Below, in pieces: positions 1-8,797 of a DNA stretch of 64,000 nt. The stretch is from contig NZ_FWXV01000016.1 of the NCBI RefSeq assembly GCF_900176515.1, positions 1 through 64,000 on the forward strand, given 5' to 3'. The translations under genes were made by a program, and so were the position numbers. Numbering within the stretch: position 1 is the first letter of the stretch; each line of letters opens with the position of its first letter. The notes under the pieces were generated by a model. That model saw only the letters and a list, made by a program, of their open reading frames with translations. It was not told the DNA's origin and made no database searches. Origin of the DNA: Kibdelosporangium aridum (lineage in GTDB: Bacteria > Actinomycetota > Actinomycetes > Mycobacteriales > Pseudonocardiaceae).

Positions 1-657
1 CCGACGACCCTCCAACGTCACCCCGATCGCCGCGTAGATCGGCCGGTTGGCTACCTGACCATCCCGGATCTTCACATGCACCGCATCGATGAACACCGCC
101 GCGTACACCGCATCCAACGGCCGCGACTGCCACTCGCTCATCTCCGCGATGACCTGATCGGTAATCCGCGACACCGTCTCTTTCGACACCGACGCACCGT
201 AAATCTCGGCGAAATGCGCCGAGATCTCCCCGGTCGTCAATCCCTTGGCATACAACGACAACACGACCTCGTCCACACTGCCCAACCTGCGCTGCCGCTT
301 GCGGACGATCACCGGCTCGAAACTCGAGTCCCGATCCCGCGGCACCGCGACCTGCACCTCACCCACCGCATCGGACACCACCGTTTTCGACCGGGTACCG
401 TTACGCACGTTCGAACCCGCCCGGCCGGGCTCAGCCTGGTGCTTTTCGTGGCCGAGATGCTCGGTCATCTCCGCGTTCAGCGCGGCTTCCAGCACCGTCT
501 TGGTCAACTGCTTGAGCAGACCGTCCGGGCCGGTCAACGCCAACCCCTGCTCCTGCGCCTGCGCGACCAACCGGGCCGCCAGCTCTTCCTGCGCCGACCG
601 CGGCTTCGCGGCCTTCTTCCTGCCTGTGGCTCGTGGACTCACAACATCCAGTGTCAT
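1..657 (-). CDS. IS256-family (Mutator-type) transposase, N-terminal part, cut by window edge
   Basis: Reading the minus strand from an ATG at 657 gives 219 codons with no stop before the window ends. The translation starts MTLDVVSPRATGRKK and contains the family hallmarks EMTEHLGHEKH, a short arginine-rich stretch after NVRNGTRSKTV, KGLTTGEISAHFAEIYG and IDAVHVKIRDG. The Asp of that last motif corresponds to the first catalytic acid of the IS256 DDE triad; the other two acids lie outside the window. Family members are about 400 residues, so roughly half is present. No strong ribosome binding site precedes 657; GTG at 642 is an alternative start. Family assignment is strong. Whether the copy is intact cannot be seen. 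Confidence 0.9.
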   Translation of the reverse strand, partial: MTLDVVSPRATGRKKAAKPRSAQEELAARLVAQAQEQGLALTGPDGLLKQLTKTVLEAALNAEMTEHLGHEKHQAEPGRAGSNVRNGTRSKTVVSDAVGEVQVAVPRDRDSSFEPVIVRKRQRRLGSVDEVVLSLYAKGLTTGEISAHFAEIYGASVSKETVSRITDQVIAEMSEWQSRPLDAVYAAVFIDAVHVKIRDGQVANRPIYAAIGVTLEGRR

Positions 658-732
658 CACACATCGTGCCCAATCCCGCCGAGATCACTCCCGGCGTGTC
701 AGGCCAGAAACACCGATCTTGAAACAGTCCCG
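1..732 (-). mobile_element. IS256-family insertion sequence, one end only
   Basis: The transposase gene plus about 75 bp upstream. Read on the minus strand, the block just outside the gene begins GGGACTGTTTCAAGATCGG (ending near 732) and has the look of an IS256-type terminal inverted repeat. The other terminus is outside the window, so neither the inverted repeat nor the target duplication can be confirmed, and the boundary is approximate. Confidence 0.5.
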
Positions 733-817
733 AATGCCAGGGTGTACGTCCTGGACGGGTGGCCGGACCCCGTTCCGCCTGGCGTGGCGGACGAGTTGTC
801 GTTTCCTCTCCGATGCC

Positions 818-1915
818 TTGAGTTTCGGTGGGTGGCGTTGTCCCTGTCCTTTGCAGACAAGCCACCGGTGTGTCGCATGCGTGCTCAACCCTTGCCCGTT
901 TTGAAGGGCGTGTCGTCGCGGACAGACAGACACACCAGGAGACAAGGTGCGCGTCCGGACTTCGCGCTGACCGTGCCGGGGGATGTGTTGATCTGGTTCG
1001 TGGATGCCATGACATGCTGCCTGGGGATGCGACGGCGTCGGTCGGTGATGGAGCGCCGGTTGCGCTGAGGAAGGAGAACCAATGAGCCTCTTATCTGCGG
1101 ATCCCGCAGATCCACCGTCCTGGCCGCATAGTTGAGGTGAATTGGGTCTGTCCTGTGTGGTGCAAGGTCGCCGGTGCCTGTGTCTACTCAACTCGTGTCA
1201 CACGCGTGGAAGGCGTGCCTTCGCTGGGCGAGGCCATCGAGGGCCGAGGCGCGCCAGACTCCGCGCTGATTGTGCCGGGCATGTCCCGTGTTGGTCTGGT
1301 TGCATGACGGATCCGTCCAGGGCTCGTCGGCACCGGTCGTTGAGGGAGCGCTTGTTGCGCTAGGAAGGAAAGTTATGTGCGCTGTCATCGCAGCTTCGCG
1401 GTCCATGACAGATCCGCCTGGGTGCAGCGGCACCCATCGTTGATGGGGTGCTTCTTGTGCTAGGAAAGAGAACCAAGTAGGCCTTGATGTGTCGCCTTCG
1501 AACCTTCGCGGTCCCTGTCCGTAGTTGAGGTCTGTTAGATCTGTCCCTGTGGTGCACGTATTGCCGATGTCGTGTGTCCTCAATTCATGCCACACGGGCG
1601 AAAGGAATGACCTCGCTGGGTGAAGCAATCGAGAGGGAGGTGTGCGCCAGGGCGTTGACCGATCAGACTAGGTTCAGCGGCGCCCGTCGTTGATGGAGCG
1701 CTTGTTGCGCAGGGAAGGAGAATCGCGTGGGCCTTCATGTGTGCTGACATGAAGCTTTGCGGTCGTTGGCCGCATGGTTGAGTGGGGTGGTTATGTCCTT
1801 TGTGGCGCCTGGATCCAGCGGCAGCCGCCGTTGACGAAGCACTGATGCACTGGGAAGGAAAACCAAGTGGGCCTTGATATGTGCTGACATCGCAGCTTCG
1901 CCGCCCCTGGTCGTA
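818..1915 (+). repeat. Degenerate tandem array of roughly 140-390 bp units between IS256 and comEC
   Basis: Four successive units begin with a TTGAG-type anchor (818, 1131, 1524, 1777). Each carries an arm rich in CTGTCC and GTGTG, then GGATCC-like and CGGC-CC-TCGTTGATGG blocks, and ends in a core resembling GAGCGCTTGTTGCGC followed by AGGAAGGAGAACC and GTGGGCCTTGATGTG, CTGACATCGCAGCTTCGC. Five cores are visible, near 1051, 1346, 1446, 1696 and 1836. The second unit holds two cores and the fourth is internally deleted. In three cores AGCGC/GCGCT, or a wobble-paired variant, can form a 5-bp stem with a 5-nt loop. Both strands break into short unrelated ORFs with frameshifts between units, so it is not a protein gene. 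Base composition looks less G+C-rich than the flanking genes. 1916-2103 shows only a faint GGATCC-containing echo of the unit. Confidence 0.75.
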
Positions 1916-2123
1916 CAGGCAAATCTGTTTTATGGGCCTGGATCCCTGGTGCCCTGCCTGCTCGGTATTACCTGGATGTTCCGTGTGCGGATCCCGCCGT
2001 ACAGCCCACTCGACGTAACTGCCCATATCGGTGCGCTTACCCGCAGCGCAGCCCTGGCTGGACCTCTGACGCCAGAAGAGCATCGACCCCCGGGGCGCGC
2101 CTTGGAAGGAGGTGAATGCCTTG

Positions 2124-4517
2124 ATGAACCGCAGTGTGCTTGACCCGCTGCAGCTACGTGACTGGCGCCTGATTCCTGCTGCCCTTGCGGTGTGGCTCGC
2201 GGCCTTGCTCGGTCTGCTCATCAGTTGGTGGTGCACGGTCGCAATCGGCGTAGTCGGCGGTGCTGCGGGCATCCTCGTCCTTCGGAAGCGTTGGCCTTCC
2301 TTGGGCCTCCGGGGTGACGTGCGTGGTCGATGGCTGCGGCGCGGGATGGGCTGGTCGTTGTTGGTGTGCGGGGTTTTCTCCGTCGTGCCAACGTCTTTGC
2401 GGCTCAGGGCGTGGGAGCAAGATCCGCTCCGCGCCTACGCGGCACGCGGAGAAGCGGCGCAGCTGACCGTTGTCCTGTCGGACCGTCCGCGACCCATCTT
2501 TTCCGCGGGTTTTGGTGGGCAACAGGCCGGTGCGCGGTTGGCTTCGGTGTCCGCCGATGTTCAGGACGCCAGAGTGGACGGCCGCTCGGTTCCGTCGACA
2601 GGGGCAGTGGTGCTCCTTGTCCCCATGGCTGGGTGGTCGAACCTCTTGCATGGCCAGCAAGCCCGCGTGGAAGGAACGCTTGCACCCGGTGACCCGGCAG
2701 TGGCCGTGCTGCGGGTGCGAGGACCTCCCGTCGACGTGACACCCGCACCGGTGTGGCAAAGGCTCGCGGAAGCGATGCGGGCCGGGTTGCGGAACGCGGC
2801 AAGCGTGCTGTCGCCGGAGTCGGCTGGGTTGTTGCCCGCTCTGGTGGTCGGCGATACGTCGATGCTGCCGCAACGGGTTGTCGAGGAGTTCCGTGCGGCG
2901 GGGATGGCGCATCTGCTGGCTGTGAGCGGTGCGAACCTGGCGATCGTGGGTGTGGCGACATTGCTGTTGCTGCGGCTCATGCGGCTTGGACCGAGGCTTT
3001 GCGCGGCTGGGGCAGGGTTGACACTCGTCGGCTTCGTCGTGCTCGCTGGGCCCGAGCCGAGCGTGCTGCGTGCCGCGGTGATGGGCGGCGTCGGGTTGCT
3101 GGCATTGGTGATTGGACGCGAGCGGGCTGCGTTGCCTGCGTTGGCCACGTCGGTCATTGTGCTGGTACTGCACGACCCGACGATGGCGACGAGTGTCGGG
3201 TTCGCGTTGTCCGTCTTGGCCACGGGTGCGTTGGTTCTTCTTGCTACGAGATGGTCGCGGTCGATGGCTGACCGAGGCGTGCCGCGGATGCTCGCGGAGG
3301 CTGTGGCGGTACCGGCTGCTGCGCATTTGGCGACGGCACCGGTCGTCGCCGGGATGAGTGGACAGATCAGTCTGGTCGCTGTCGGCGCCAACCTGCTGGC
3401 GGCACCGGTGGTGGCTCCGGCCACCGTCCTTGGGCTGCTGGCGGCGCTTGTCGCTACGCCGTTTCCTTGGCTTGCCGAGTTCTTCGTCTGGCTCGCTGGG
3501 CCGGAGCTGTACTGGATGATCCAGGTTGGGCGGCATGCCGCCGCGATCCCCGGTGCGGCGATGGACTGGCCCGCCGGATGGTGGGGAGGGATGCTGCTGG
3601 CCGTTGTCTTGGTCGTGGGTGTCGTGTTGTTGCGACACAAGCGTTTGCGAGTCCTCGCTATTGCCGTGGTCGTCGGGTTTGCGATCGTGCTGGTCCCGAT
3701 CCGGGTTATCGAGCCGGGTTGGCCGCCGTCCGGCTGGTCGTCGGTCGCGTGCGACGTTGGTCAGGGTGACGCCATCGTGTTGGCGACAGCCGAGCCGGGG
3801 CGGGTTGTGCTTGTCGACACCGGCCCGGATCCGGGTGCCGTCGCCGCGTGCTTGAACAGGCTTGGAGTGTCACGGATCCCGTTGGTGATCCTCACGCACT
3901 TGCATGCCGACCATGTCGGTGGGCTGTCGGCAGTACTGGGTGAACACGCGATCGGCGCGGTCGCCGTCGGTTCGGGGCGGTTGCCGGGTTGGGCGTGGCG
4001 GCAAGTGCGGTCAGAGGCCGAACGGTCGCAGGTGCCTGTGGTGTGGCTGACCGTAGGACAACGTCTGGACTGGCCAGGTTTGGCGATCGAGGTGCTCGGC
4101 CCGCATTACGCCGACACCCGGCAGGAAGGCGAGGCAACCGGAACAGAGATCAACAATGGGTCCTTGGTGCTGCGGGCGACGACCACCAGCGGACGGGTCC
4201 TGCTGACCGGCGATGTCGAACTGGCCGCACAGACCGACCTGCTGGACGCCAGGGTCGACCTGAGCGCCGACGTCCTCAAGGTCCCGCACCACGGCAGCCG
4301 GTACATCGTCCCGGAGTTCGTCGAGGCTGTCCGGCCGCGGGTCGCGATGATCAGTGTGGGTGCGGGGAACCGGTACGGGCACCCGAACCCGACCACACTC
4401 GGGCGGCTCATTGCCGGGGGAGCGACGGTGCTGCGCACGGACCAGGACGGCGATGTCGCTGTGGTTGGTGACTTGACCGTTGTCCGCAGAGGTGATGCGC
4501 GCGGGCCGCCGAAGTGA
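2124..4517 (+). CDS. comEC: ComEC/Rec2-family DNA-uptake channel protein
   Basis: Polytopic membrane protein of about 797 residues, family-typical length. The N-terminus has hydrophobic segments (DUF4131-like region). The Competence domain starts near residue 235 with the conserved LLAVSGANLAIV, followed by many membrane helices to about 530. The C-terminus is a metallo-beta-lactamase-like domain with CDVGQGDAIVLA, the metal motif THLHADH (near residue 590) and VPHHGS. In competent bacteria ComEC forms the inner-membrane channel for single-stranded DNA; whether this host is competent is unknown. An AAGGAGG site at 2106-2112 favours ATG 2124 (or TTG 2121) over the upstream GTG 2112. It stands alone and is convergent with the MarR gene. 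Confidence 0.9.
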   Translation: MNRSVLDPLQLRDWRLIPAALAVWLAALLGLLISWWCTVAIGVVGGAAGILVLRKRWPSLGLRGDVRGRWLRRGMGWSLLVCGVFSVVPTSLRLRAWEQDPLRAYAARGEAAQLTVVLSDRPRPIFSAGFGGQQAGARLASVSADVQDARVDGRSVPSTGAVVLLVPMAGWSNLLHGQQARVEGTLAPGDPAVAVLRVRGPPVDVTPAPVWQRLAEAMRAGLRNAASVLSPESAGLLPALVVGDTSMLPQRVVEEFRAAGMAHLLAVSGANLAIVGVATLLLLRLMRLGPRLCAAGAGLTLVGFVVLAGPEPSVLRAAVMGGVGLLALVIGRERAALPALATSVIVLVLHDPTMATSVGFALSVLATGALVLLATRWSRSMADRGVPRMLAEAVAVPAAAHLATAPVVAGMSGQISLVAVGANLLAAPVVAPATVLGLLAALVATPFPWLAEFFVWLAGPELYWMIQVGRHAAAIPGAAMDWPAGWWGGMLLAVVLVVGVVLLRHKRLRVLAIAVVVGFAIVLVPIRVIEPGWPPSGWSSVACDVGQGDAIVLATAEPGRVVLVDTGPDPGAVAACLNRLGVSRIPLVILTHLHADHVGGLSAVLGEHAIGAVAVGSGRLPGWAWRQVRSEAERSQVPVVWLTVGQRLDWPGLAIEVLGPHYADTRQEGEATGTEINNGSLVLRATTTSGRVLLTGDVELAAQTDLLDARVDLSADVLKVPHHGSRYIVPEFVEAVRPRVAMISVGAGNRYGHPNPTTLGRLIAGGATVLRTDQDGDVAVVGDLTVVRRGDARGPPK

Positions 4518-4521
4518 CGCG

Positions 4522-4547
4522 GCCAGGGCGCGACCCCGCGCCCTGGC
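4522..4547. terminator. Hairpin between convergent comEC and marR-like gene
   Basis: GCCAGGGCGCG (4522-4532) pairs perfectly with CGCGCCCTGGC (4537-4547) around a 4-nt loop, directly after the comEC stop and before the end of the opposing gene. There is no U-tract on either side. The position suggests a bidirectional terminator. Confidence 0.6.
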
Positions 4548-4553
4548 TTCACG

Positions 4554-5003
4554 TCACCGGCTGAGACGTTCGATCTCCGCCCGCAACACCGTGACCGATT
4601 GCTCGGCGAAGTGGTGCAGCGTGGCGAGTTGTTCGCGGTCGTACTGGGTGAGGGCCTCGGACATGCGGGTGAATAGCGGCATATAGAGATCGGTGGCCAA
4701 CTGCGCCCGTTCGGGCACGACTGTGACAACGACCTGACGCCGGTCGGACGTCGATGGTTCCCGGTTGGCGAAGCCTGCCTTCTCGAGCCGGTCGACGACG
4801 GACGTGATCGCGCTTGGCGACACCCGTAGTTCCTTCGCCAGCTCGCGCGGGGTGTGCGGGCGCTGGATGAGCAGGAAAAGGCACTTCAAGTCGGTTCCGG
4901 CGATCCCGAGGCGAGTGGCGATCACGTCGCCGAGGGTCGTGCCCAACGCGGCGGCTTGCTGCTGGACAGCCAGTAACCGGGCTACCAGGTCGGGATCTGC
5001 CAC
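4554..5003 (-). CDS. MarR-family transcriptional regulator
   Basis: A 149-residue protein with the winged-helix layout of MarR: LKCLFLLIQRPHTPRELAK, then the recognition region VSPSAITSVVDRLEKAGF and the wing NREPSTSDRRQVVV, flanked by helices for dimerisation. The start is a GTG preceded on the minus strand by AAAGGAG at good spacing. It is divergently arranged with the propeller-type gene at 5071, which is therefore its most likely target. The ligand is unknown. Confidence 0.88.
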   Translation of the reverse strand: MADPDLVARLLAVQQQAAALGTTLGDVIATRLGIAGTDLKCLFLLIQRPHTPRELAKELRVSPSAITSVVDRLEKAGFANREPSTSDRRQVVVTVVPERAQLATDLYMPLFTRMSEALTQYDREQLATLHHFAEQSVTVLRAEIERLSR

Positions 5004-5033
5004 CGCGACTCCTTTGTTCGATCGTGGTATAGC

Positions 5034-5062
5034 TTAGTAGATAATATATTCGGCTGTCGAAT
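5034..5062. promoter_or_regulatory. AT-rich divergent control region with inverted repeats (putative MarR operator)
   Basis: The 67-bp divergent gap is strikingly AT-rich for this genome. It contains ATTCG-GCTGT-CGAAT (5048-5062), a perfect 5-bp inverted repeat, and TTAGTAGATAA (5034-5044), a shorter dyad. Placement between a MarR gene and its divergent neighbour makes these the best operator candidates; binding is inferred. Confidence 0.5.
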
Positions 5063-5070
5063 TAGGGGGC

Positions 5071-6009
5071 ATGGTGACGCGGCAACTCCTCTTCAGTGGG
5101 ACGGCCCGGAAAGGCCTGTCCGGCCTGCGGAACCTGGACACAGTCGCCGATCCGAGCGTGACCCGGCGCAGTGGTCGCTGGTGCATGGTGCTGGGCGGGA
5201 CATACGGCCACGACCGCGTGATCAAGTTGTTCACCGCCGAGTCGACGAGAGCCGACGGTGGTTGGCGGATCGCGACCGCGCAGGATGACCCGGGCTTGGC
5301 CGTCGAGTTGGCGGACGCACCGCCGCCAGACGCGTGGGACGCCACCGGTTACCACTGTCCGGCTTATGTGCGTGGGCTTGATGCCAGCGGCGCTGTCGTC
5401 GAGCGGATCTACTACGCGAGCTCGTCGGGTTGGGACAGCCTGTACGGGCCGTACCAGATCGGTTTTCTTCAGTTGGTGGACAGCACTTGGGTCCGTCGAC
5501 CGGAGCCGGTGTTCACCGCTGGCGCGGCGTGGGAACGTGGCACGGTTCTCGAACCGAACGTCCTCCATCACGACGGGCGCTGGCTCCTGCGCTACACGGC
5601 AGGCCTCGCCACCGGCGAGCTTCCCGTGACCGGCCTGGCCGAAAGTCCGGACGGCGTCAGCGGGTGGCGCCGAATCGGCACGCCCGAAGCAGGCCAGTTC
5701 GATGCCCACGTTATCGCCGGCGAGAAAGGATTCGACCTGATCACCTCCCGGCACCCGCTCGACTCGAAGTTCACGCCTGGCGACGGCTTATGGCACTCGC
5801 GAGGCGAAAACCCTGACGGGCCTTGGAAAACCGCGCGCCAGATCGTGAGCACCATTGACGGCACTGACTGGCATCAGGCCGGCGTATGGAAACCCACTGC
5901 GGTAAGGGAAAACGGCCGGCTGATCGTGTTCTCCACGGTCGCGCAGCCCAGCGAGAACCCTTATGTGCCAGCGCTTGGCATCGGCATGTTCGAGGCCTCC
6001 GCCGACTGA
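5071..6009 (+). CDS. Putative five-bladed beta-propeller glycosidase-like protein (GH43/GH32-like)
   Basis: A 312-residue soluble protein without a signal peptide. Short repeated blades carry motifs usual in GH43/GH62/GH32-type propellers: VADPSVTRRSGRWCMVLGG near residue 28, DATGYHCPAYV near 90, LEPNVLHHDGRWLLRYT near 160 and GVWKPTAVRENGRLIVFST near 270. Acidic residues in DPSV and LEPN would be candidates for catalysis. The fold is a reasoned guess from motif spacing; the substrate is unknown. Divergent from the MarR gene and convergent with threonine synthase. A GGGG stretch lies very close to ATG 5071, so GTG 5074 is an alternative start. Confidence 0.6.
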   Translation: MVTRQLLFSGTARKGLSGLRNLDTVADPSVTRRSGRWCMVLGGTYGHDRVIKLFTAESTRADGGWRIATAQDDPGLAVELADAPPPDAWDATGYHCPAYVRGLDASGAVVERIYYASSSGWDSLYGPYQIGFLQLVDSTWVRRPEPVFTAGAAWERGTVLEPNVLHHDGRWLLRYTAGLATGELPVTGLAESPDGVSGWRRIGTPEAGQFDAHVIAGEKGFDLITSRHPLDSKFTPGDGLWHSRGENPDGPWKTARQIVSTIDGTDWHQAGVWKPTAVRENGRLIVFSTVAQPSENPYVPALGIGMFEASAD

Positions 6010-6024
6010 TCGGCGAAGGCCTCG
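5991..6024. terminator. Hairpin overlapping the stop codon of the propeller gene
   Basis: CGAGGCCT (5991-5998) pairs with AGGCCTCG (6017-6024), and CGCCGA (6000-6005) with TCGGCG (6010-6015), giving a near-continuous stem that contains the TGA at 6007-6009. It sits between two convergent genes and may stop transcription in both directions. Confidence 0.5.
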
Positions 6025-6031
6025 GTAGGCG

Positions 6032-7288
6032 TCAGAAGCCGAGCGCTTGGTGGACCGCGTCGGCCGACGGTGGCACGGTCGCGCGCGGGCCGACCTTGGC
6101 CTCGATGGCGTCCAGGGTCTTCAGGCCGTCGCCGGTGATCAGCAGGACCGTTTCGGCCTCCGGGTCGAGCTTGCCGGTCTCGATCAGCTTCTTCGCCGTC
6201 GCGACGGTCACGCCGCCCGCGGTCTCAGTGAAGATGCCCTCGGTGCGGGCCAGCAACCGGATGCCCTCGACGACTTCCTCGTCGCTGACGTCCTCGATCG
6301 CGCCGTTGGTGCGGTTGACGACATCCAGCACGTACGGGCCGTCGGCGGGGGCGCCGATGGCGAGCGAGCGGGCGATGGTGTCCGGGCGCACGGGCTGGAC
6401 CACGTCGTGGCCTGCCTTGTACGCGGCGGAAACCGGCGAGCATCCGGTCGCCTGCGCGCCGAAGACGCGGTACGGCGTCTCTTCGACCAGCCCGAGCGTG
6501 CCGAGCTCGCGGAAACCCTTGTCCACCTTGGTCAACTGCGCGCCGGAGGCGATCGGCACGACCACCTGCTGCGGCAGCCGCCAGCCGAGCTGCTCGGCGA
6601 TCTCGAACGCCAGGGTCTTGGATCCCTCGGCGTAGTACGGCCGGACGTTGACGTTCACGAACGCCCAGTCCTCGTGCTCCGCAGCCAGTTCGGTGGCCAG
6701 GCGGTTCACGTCGTCGTAGTTGCCGTCGACGGCGATCAGCGCGCCGTCGTACACCGCAGTGGTGAGGATCTTCGCCTTCTCAAGGGAAGACGGGATCAGC
6801 ACGACCGATTCCCAGCCGGCCCGTGCGGCCGCTGCGGCGGTGGCGTTGGCGAGGTTGCCGGTCGACGGGCAGGCCAGCACCCGGAAACCGAGCTGACGCG
6901 CGGCAGCCAATGCGACGGCCACGACGCGGTCTTTGAAGGAGTGTGTGGGGTTACCGGTGTCGTCCTTGACCCACAGGCTTTTCACGCCGAGCGCGGCGGC
7001 GAGGCGGTCCGCCTTCACCAGCCTGGTCAGCCCGGGCTCGGTGTTCGGGTATGTGTCCACATCGGACGGAACCGGCAGCAGGTCGCGGTAGCGCCAGATG
7101 TTCTTGGGCCCCGCTTCGATGTCCTCGCGCCGGATCTCGCCGAACGAGTATTTGACTTCGAGCGGGCCGAAACACTCCGCGCACGCGAATTCCGGGGCGA
7201 GCGGGATCTGGTGACCGCACTCACGGCACGACAGTGCCTGGGCAGGTCCGAGGTCGAAGGTAGTGGGCGCACCGACTGTGGTCGTCAT
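6032..7288 (-). CDS. thrC: Threonine synthase (PLP-dependent)
   Basis: A 418-residue fold-type-II PLP enzyme converting O-phosphohomoserine to threonine. The N-terminus has a zinc-ribbon-like pair, CRECG and CAECFG. The PLP lysine is in NPTHSFKDRVV and the phosphate/substrate loop is ACPSTGNLANATAA. The C-terminal half has the EGIFTETAGGVTVA and LITGDGLKT motifs. ATG 7288 is chosen because GAGGAG lies 10 nt upstream and the riboswitch ends just before it; longer in-frame extensions would run into the riboswitch. Single-gene unit, divergent from holA. Expression is probably controlled by the S-box RNA upstream, an unexpected sensor for threonine synthesis. Confidence 0.92.
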   Translation of the reverse strand: MTTTVGAPTTFDLGPAQALSCRECGHQIPLAPEFACAECFGPLEVKYSFGEIRREDIEAGPKNIWRYRDLLPVPSDVDTYPNTEPGLTRLVKADRLAAALGVKSLWVKDDTGNPTHSFKDRVVAVALAAARQLGFRVLACPSTGNLANATAAAAARAGWESVVLIPSSLEKAKILTTAVYDGALIAVDGNYDDVNRLATELAAEHEDWAFVNVNVRPYYAEGSKTLAFEIAEQLGWRLPQQVVVPIASGAQLTKVDKGFRELGTLGLVEETPYRVFGAQATGCSPVSAAYKAGHDVVQPVRPDTIARSLAIGAPADGPYVLDVVNRTNGAIEDVSDEEVVEGIRLLARTEGIFTETAGGVTVATAKKLIETGKLDPEAETVLLITGDGLKTLDAIEAKVGPRATVPPSADAVHQALGF

Positions 7289-7301
7289 CGCGAGGTATCT
7301 C

Positions 7302-7413
7302 CTCATCTTTCCGGCTTCCGCCGGTCGGAATTGGCACCGTGTGCGACACCTGAACGGTGAACGCATGGTTGCCGGGGCTTCTTCGGGCCGATCCCTCTGC
7401 CCCTCTGGATGAG
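7302..7413 (-). ncRNA. SAM-I (S-box) riboswitch in the thrC leader
   Basis: The minus-strand leader matches the S-box core in order: P1 5' strand CTCATC, then CAGAGGGGCAGAGGGA, GGCCCGAAGAAGCCC, CGGCAACC, a P3 hairpin, CGGTGCCAATTCCG, a short P4 arm, then AAA and the P1 3' strand GATGAG. The 3' P1 strand (7302-7307) overlaps the Shine-Dalgarno GAGGAG (7299-7304) of thrC, so ligand-stabilised P1 should hide the ribosome site. That points to translational repression by S-adenosylmethionine. Motif recognition is by eye. Confidence 0.88.
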
Positions 7414-7523
7414 CAATATTCGGTTGTGGGCGTTTCTGCGGGACACGTTACGGCACGGCGGTTACTCAATGCCACCCAAGGCGCCCACCATCCGGGAGGG
7501 CGAGGCGTGGCAGGATGCGGGGT

Positions 7524-8504
7524 GTGAACGCCCCGGCCGTGACGCCCGAGCCGCTGCAACTGGTGGTGGGCGAGGAAGAGCTACTGGTAGACCGCGCGGT
7601 CCGGGCGGCGCTGGAGTCCGCCCGGCTGGCCGACCCGACCGCGGACCTGACCAGGGTCCGGGTGGCTGATCTCACAACCCCGCAGCTCACCGAGCTGGTC
7701 AGCCCGTCACTGTTCGCTGAGGCGCGGGTGGTCGTGCTGGAAGCGGCGCACGAGGCGACCCAGGAGATCTCCGACGCGATCATCTCGTACGGCAAGAACC
7801 CGGCCGACGGCGTCGTGCTCGTGGTCCTGCATTCAGGCGGCGGACGCAGCAAGGTCGCGAAGGCGTTGCCCGCGGCGTTGAAGAAGGCGGGCGCCAAAGT
7901 GGTCGAGTGCCCGAAGATGACCAAGCCTGCGGAGCGCGAGGAATTCGTCCGGCACGAGATCCGCGTGGCGGGAGGCAAAACCGACGCGGCCGCAGTCGCC
8001 GCCCTGATCGAAACGGTCGGTTCAGACCTGCGCGAGCTCGCCTCGGCAGCCGCACAGCTCGTGGCCGACACCGACGGCAAGGTCGACGAGACCGCGGTCC
8101 GCCGCTACCACAACGGCCGCGCAGAGGTGAACGGCTTCGCCGTCGCCGAGAAGGCGGTCGTCGGCGACCTACCCGGCGCTCTCGAAGCGCTCCGGTGGGC
8201 GATGCAACTCGGTGTCCCTCACGTGCTCGTCGCCGACGCGCTTTACGACGCGGTCCGTACCGTCGCGCGCGTCGCGCCCCTTGGCCGGGTCGACCCGTTC
8301 AAAATGGCCGGTGAGCTGGGCATGCCGCCATGGAAGATCAGGAAAGCGATGGGACAGACCCGCGGCTGGCACCCAGCGGGACTAGCGGACGCGATGCAGA
8401 TCGTCGCCCAGCTCAACGCCGACGTGAAGGGCGCGGCGGCCGACGCGGGCTACGCCCTGGAACACGCGATCATCAAGATCGCCCGGGCTCACCGCCGCGC
8501 CTGA
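7524..8504 (+). CDS. holA: DNA polymerase III delta subunit
   Basis: A 326-residue AAA+-fold clamp-loader subunit that opens the beta sliding clamp. The N-terminal region LQLVVGEEELLVDRAV is typical, followed by DLTTPQLTELVSPSLFAEARVVVLE and a C-terminal collar region with MPPWKIRKAMGQTRGW. As usual for delta, there is no working Walker A. GTG 7524 is preferred, with AGGA at 7512-7515; ATG 7515 would add three residues. rpsT follows on the opposite strand, the arrangement commonly seen in actinobacteria. Confidence 0.93.
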   Translation: MNAPAVTPEPLQLVVGEEELLVDRAVRAALESARLADPTADLTRVRVADLTTPQLTELVSPSLFAEARVVVLEAAHEATQEISDAIISYGKNPADGVVLVVLHSGGGRSKVAKALPAALKKAGAKVVECPKMTKPAEREEFVRHEIRVAGGKTDAAAVAALIETVGSDLRELASAAAQLVADTDGKVDETAVRRYHNGRAEVNGFAVAEKAVVGDLPGALEALRWAMQLGVPHVLVADALYDAVRTVARVAPLGRVDPFKMAGELGMPPWKIRKAMGQTRGWHPAGLADAMQIVAQLNADVKGAAADAGYALEHAIIKIARAHRRA

Positions 8505-8797
8505 CCGCTGAGCGGAGCCCTCCTCGGACGGGTATGGCGCCGCTGGGCCATGGGCCGCGCGTTGAGAGACATTCCACGGCGAGCTAGATCTCGCCCGGCG
8601 AGACTACGCCACCCCACCGACACAAATCCGCGCCCGAAATGAGCACCCCCCGATGACCCAAAGTACTGGGTGGGTCTGACAGAAATCGCAGGTCCGGGCG
8701 GGAAACTGGCGGCGCCTGTGGACAGATTGATGTTGGGTTGGGGTGTGCGGGGCAACCCGCATCGCCGTCGCCGAGGGCTACTGGGTGGAAACGCCTT

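Noticed and set aside
1188..2272. Minus-strand frames over the repeat array with recurring ATSAPSTTGA-type peptides
   Set aside because: The recurrence follows from DNA repeats; units fall in different frames with stops and no family signature.
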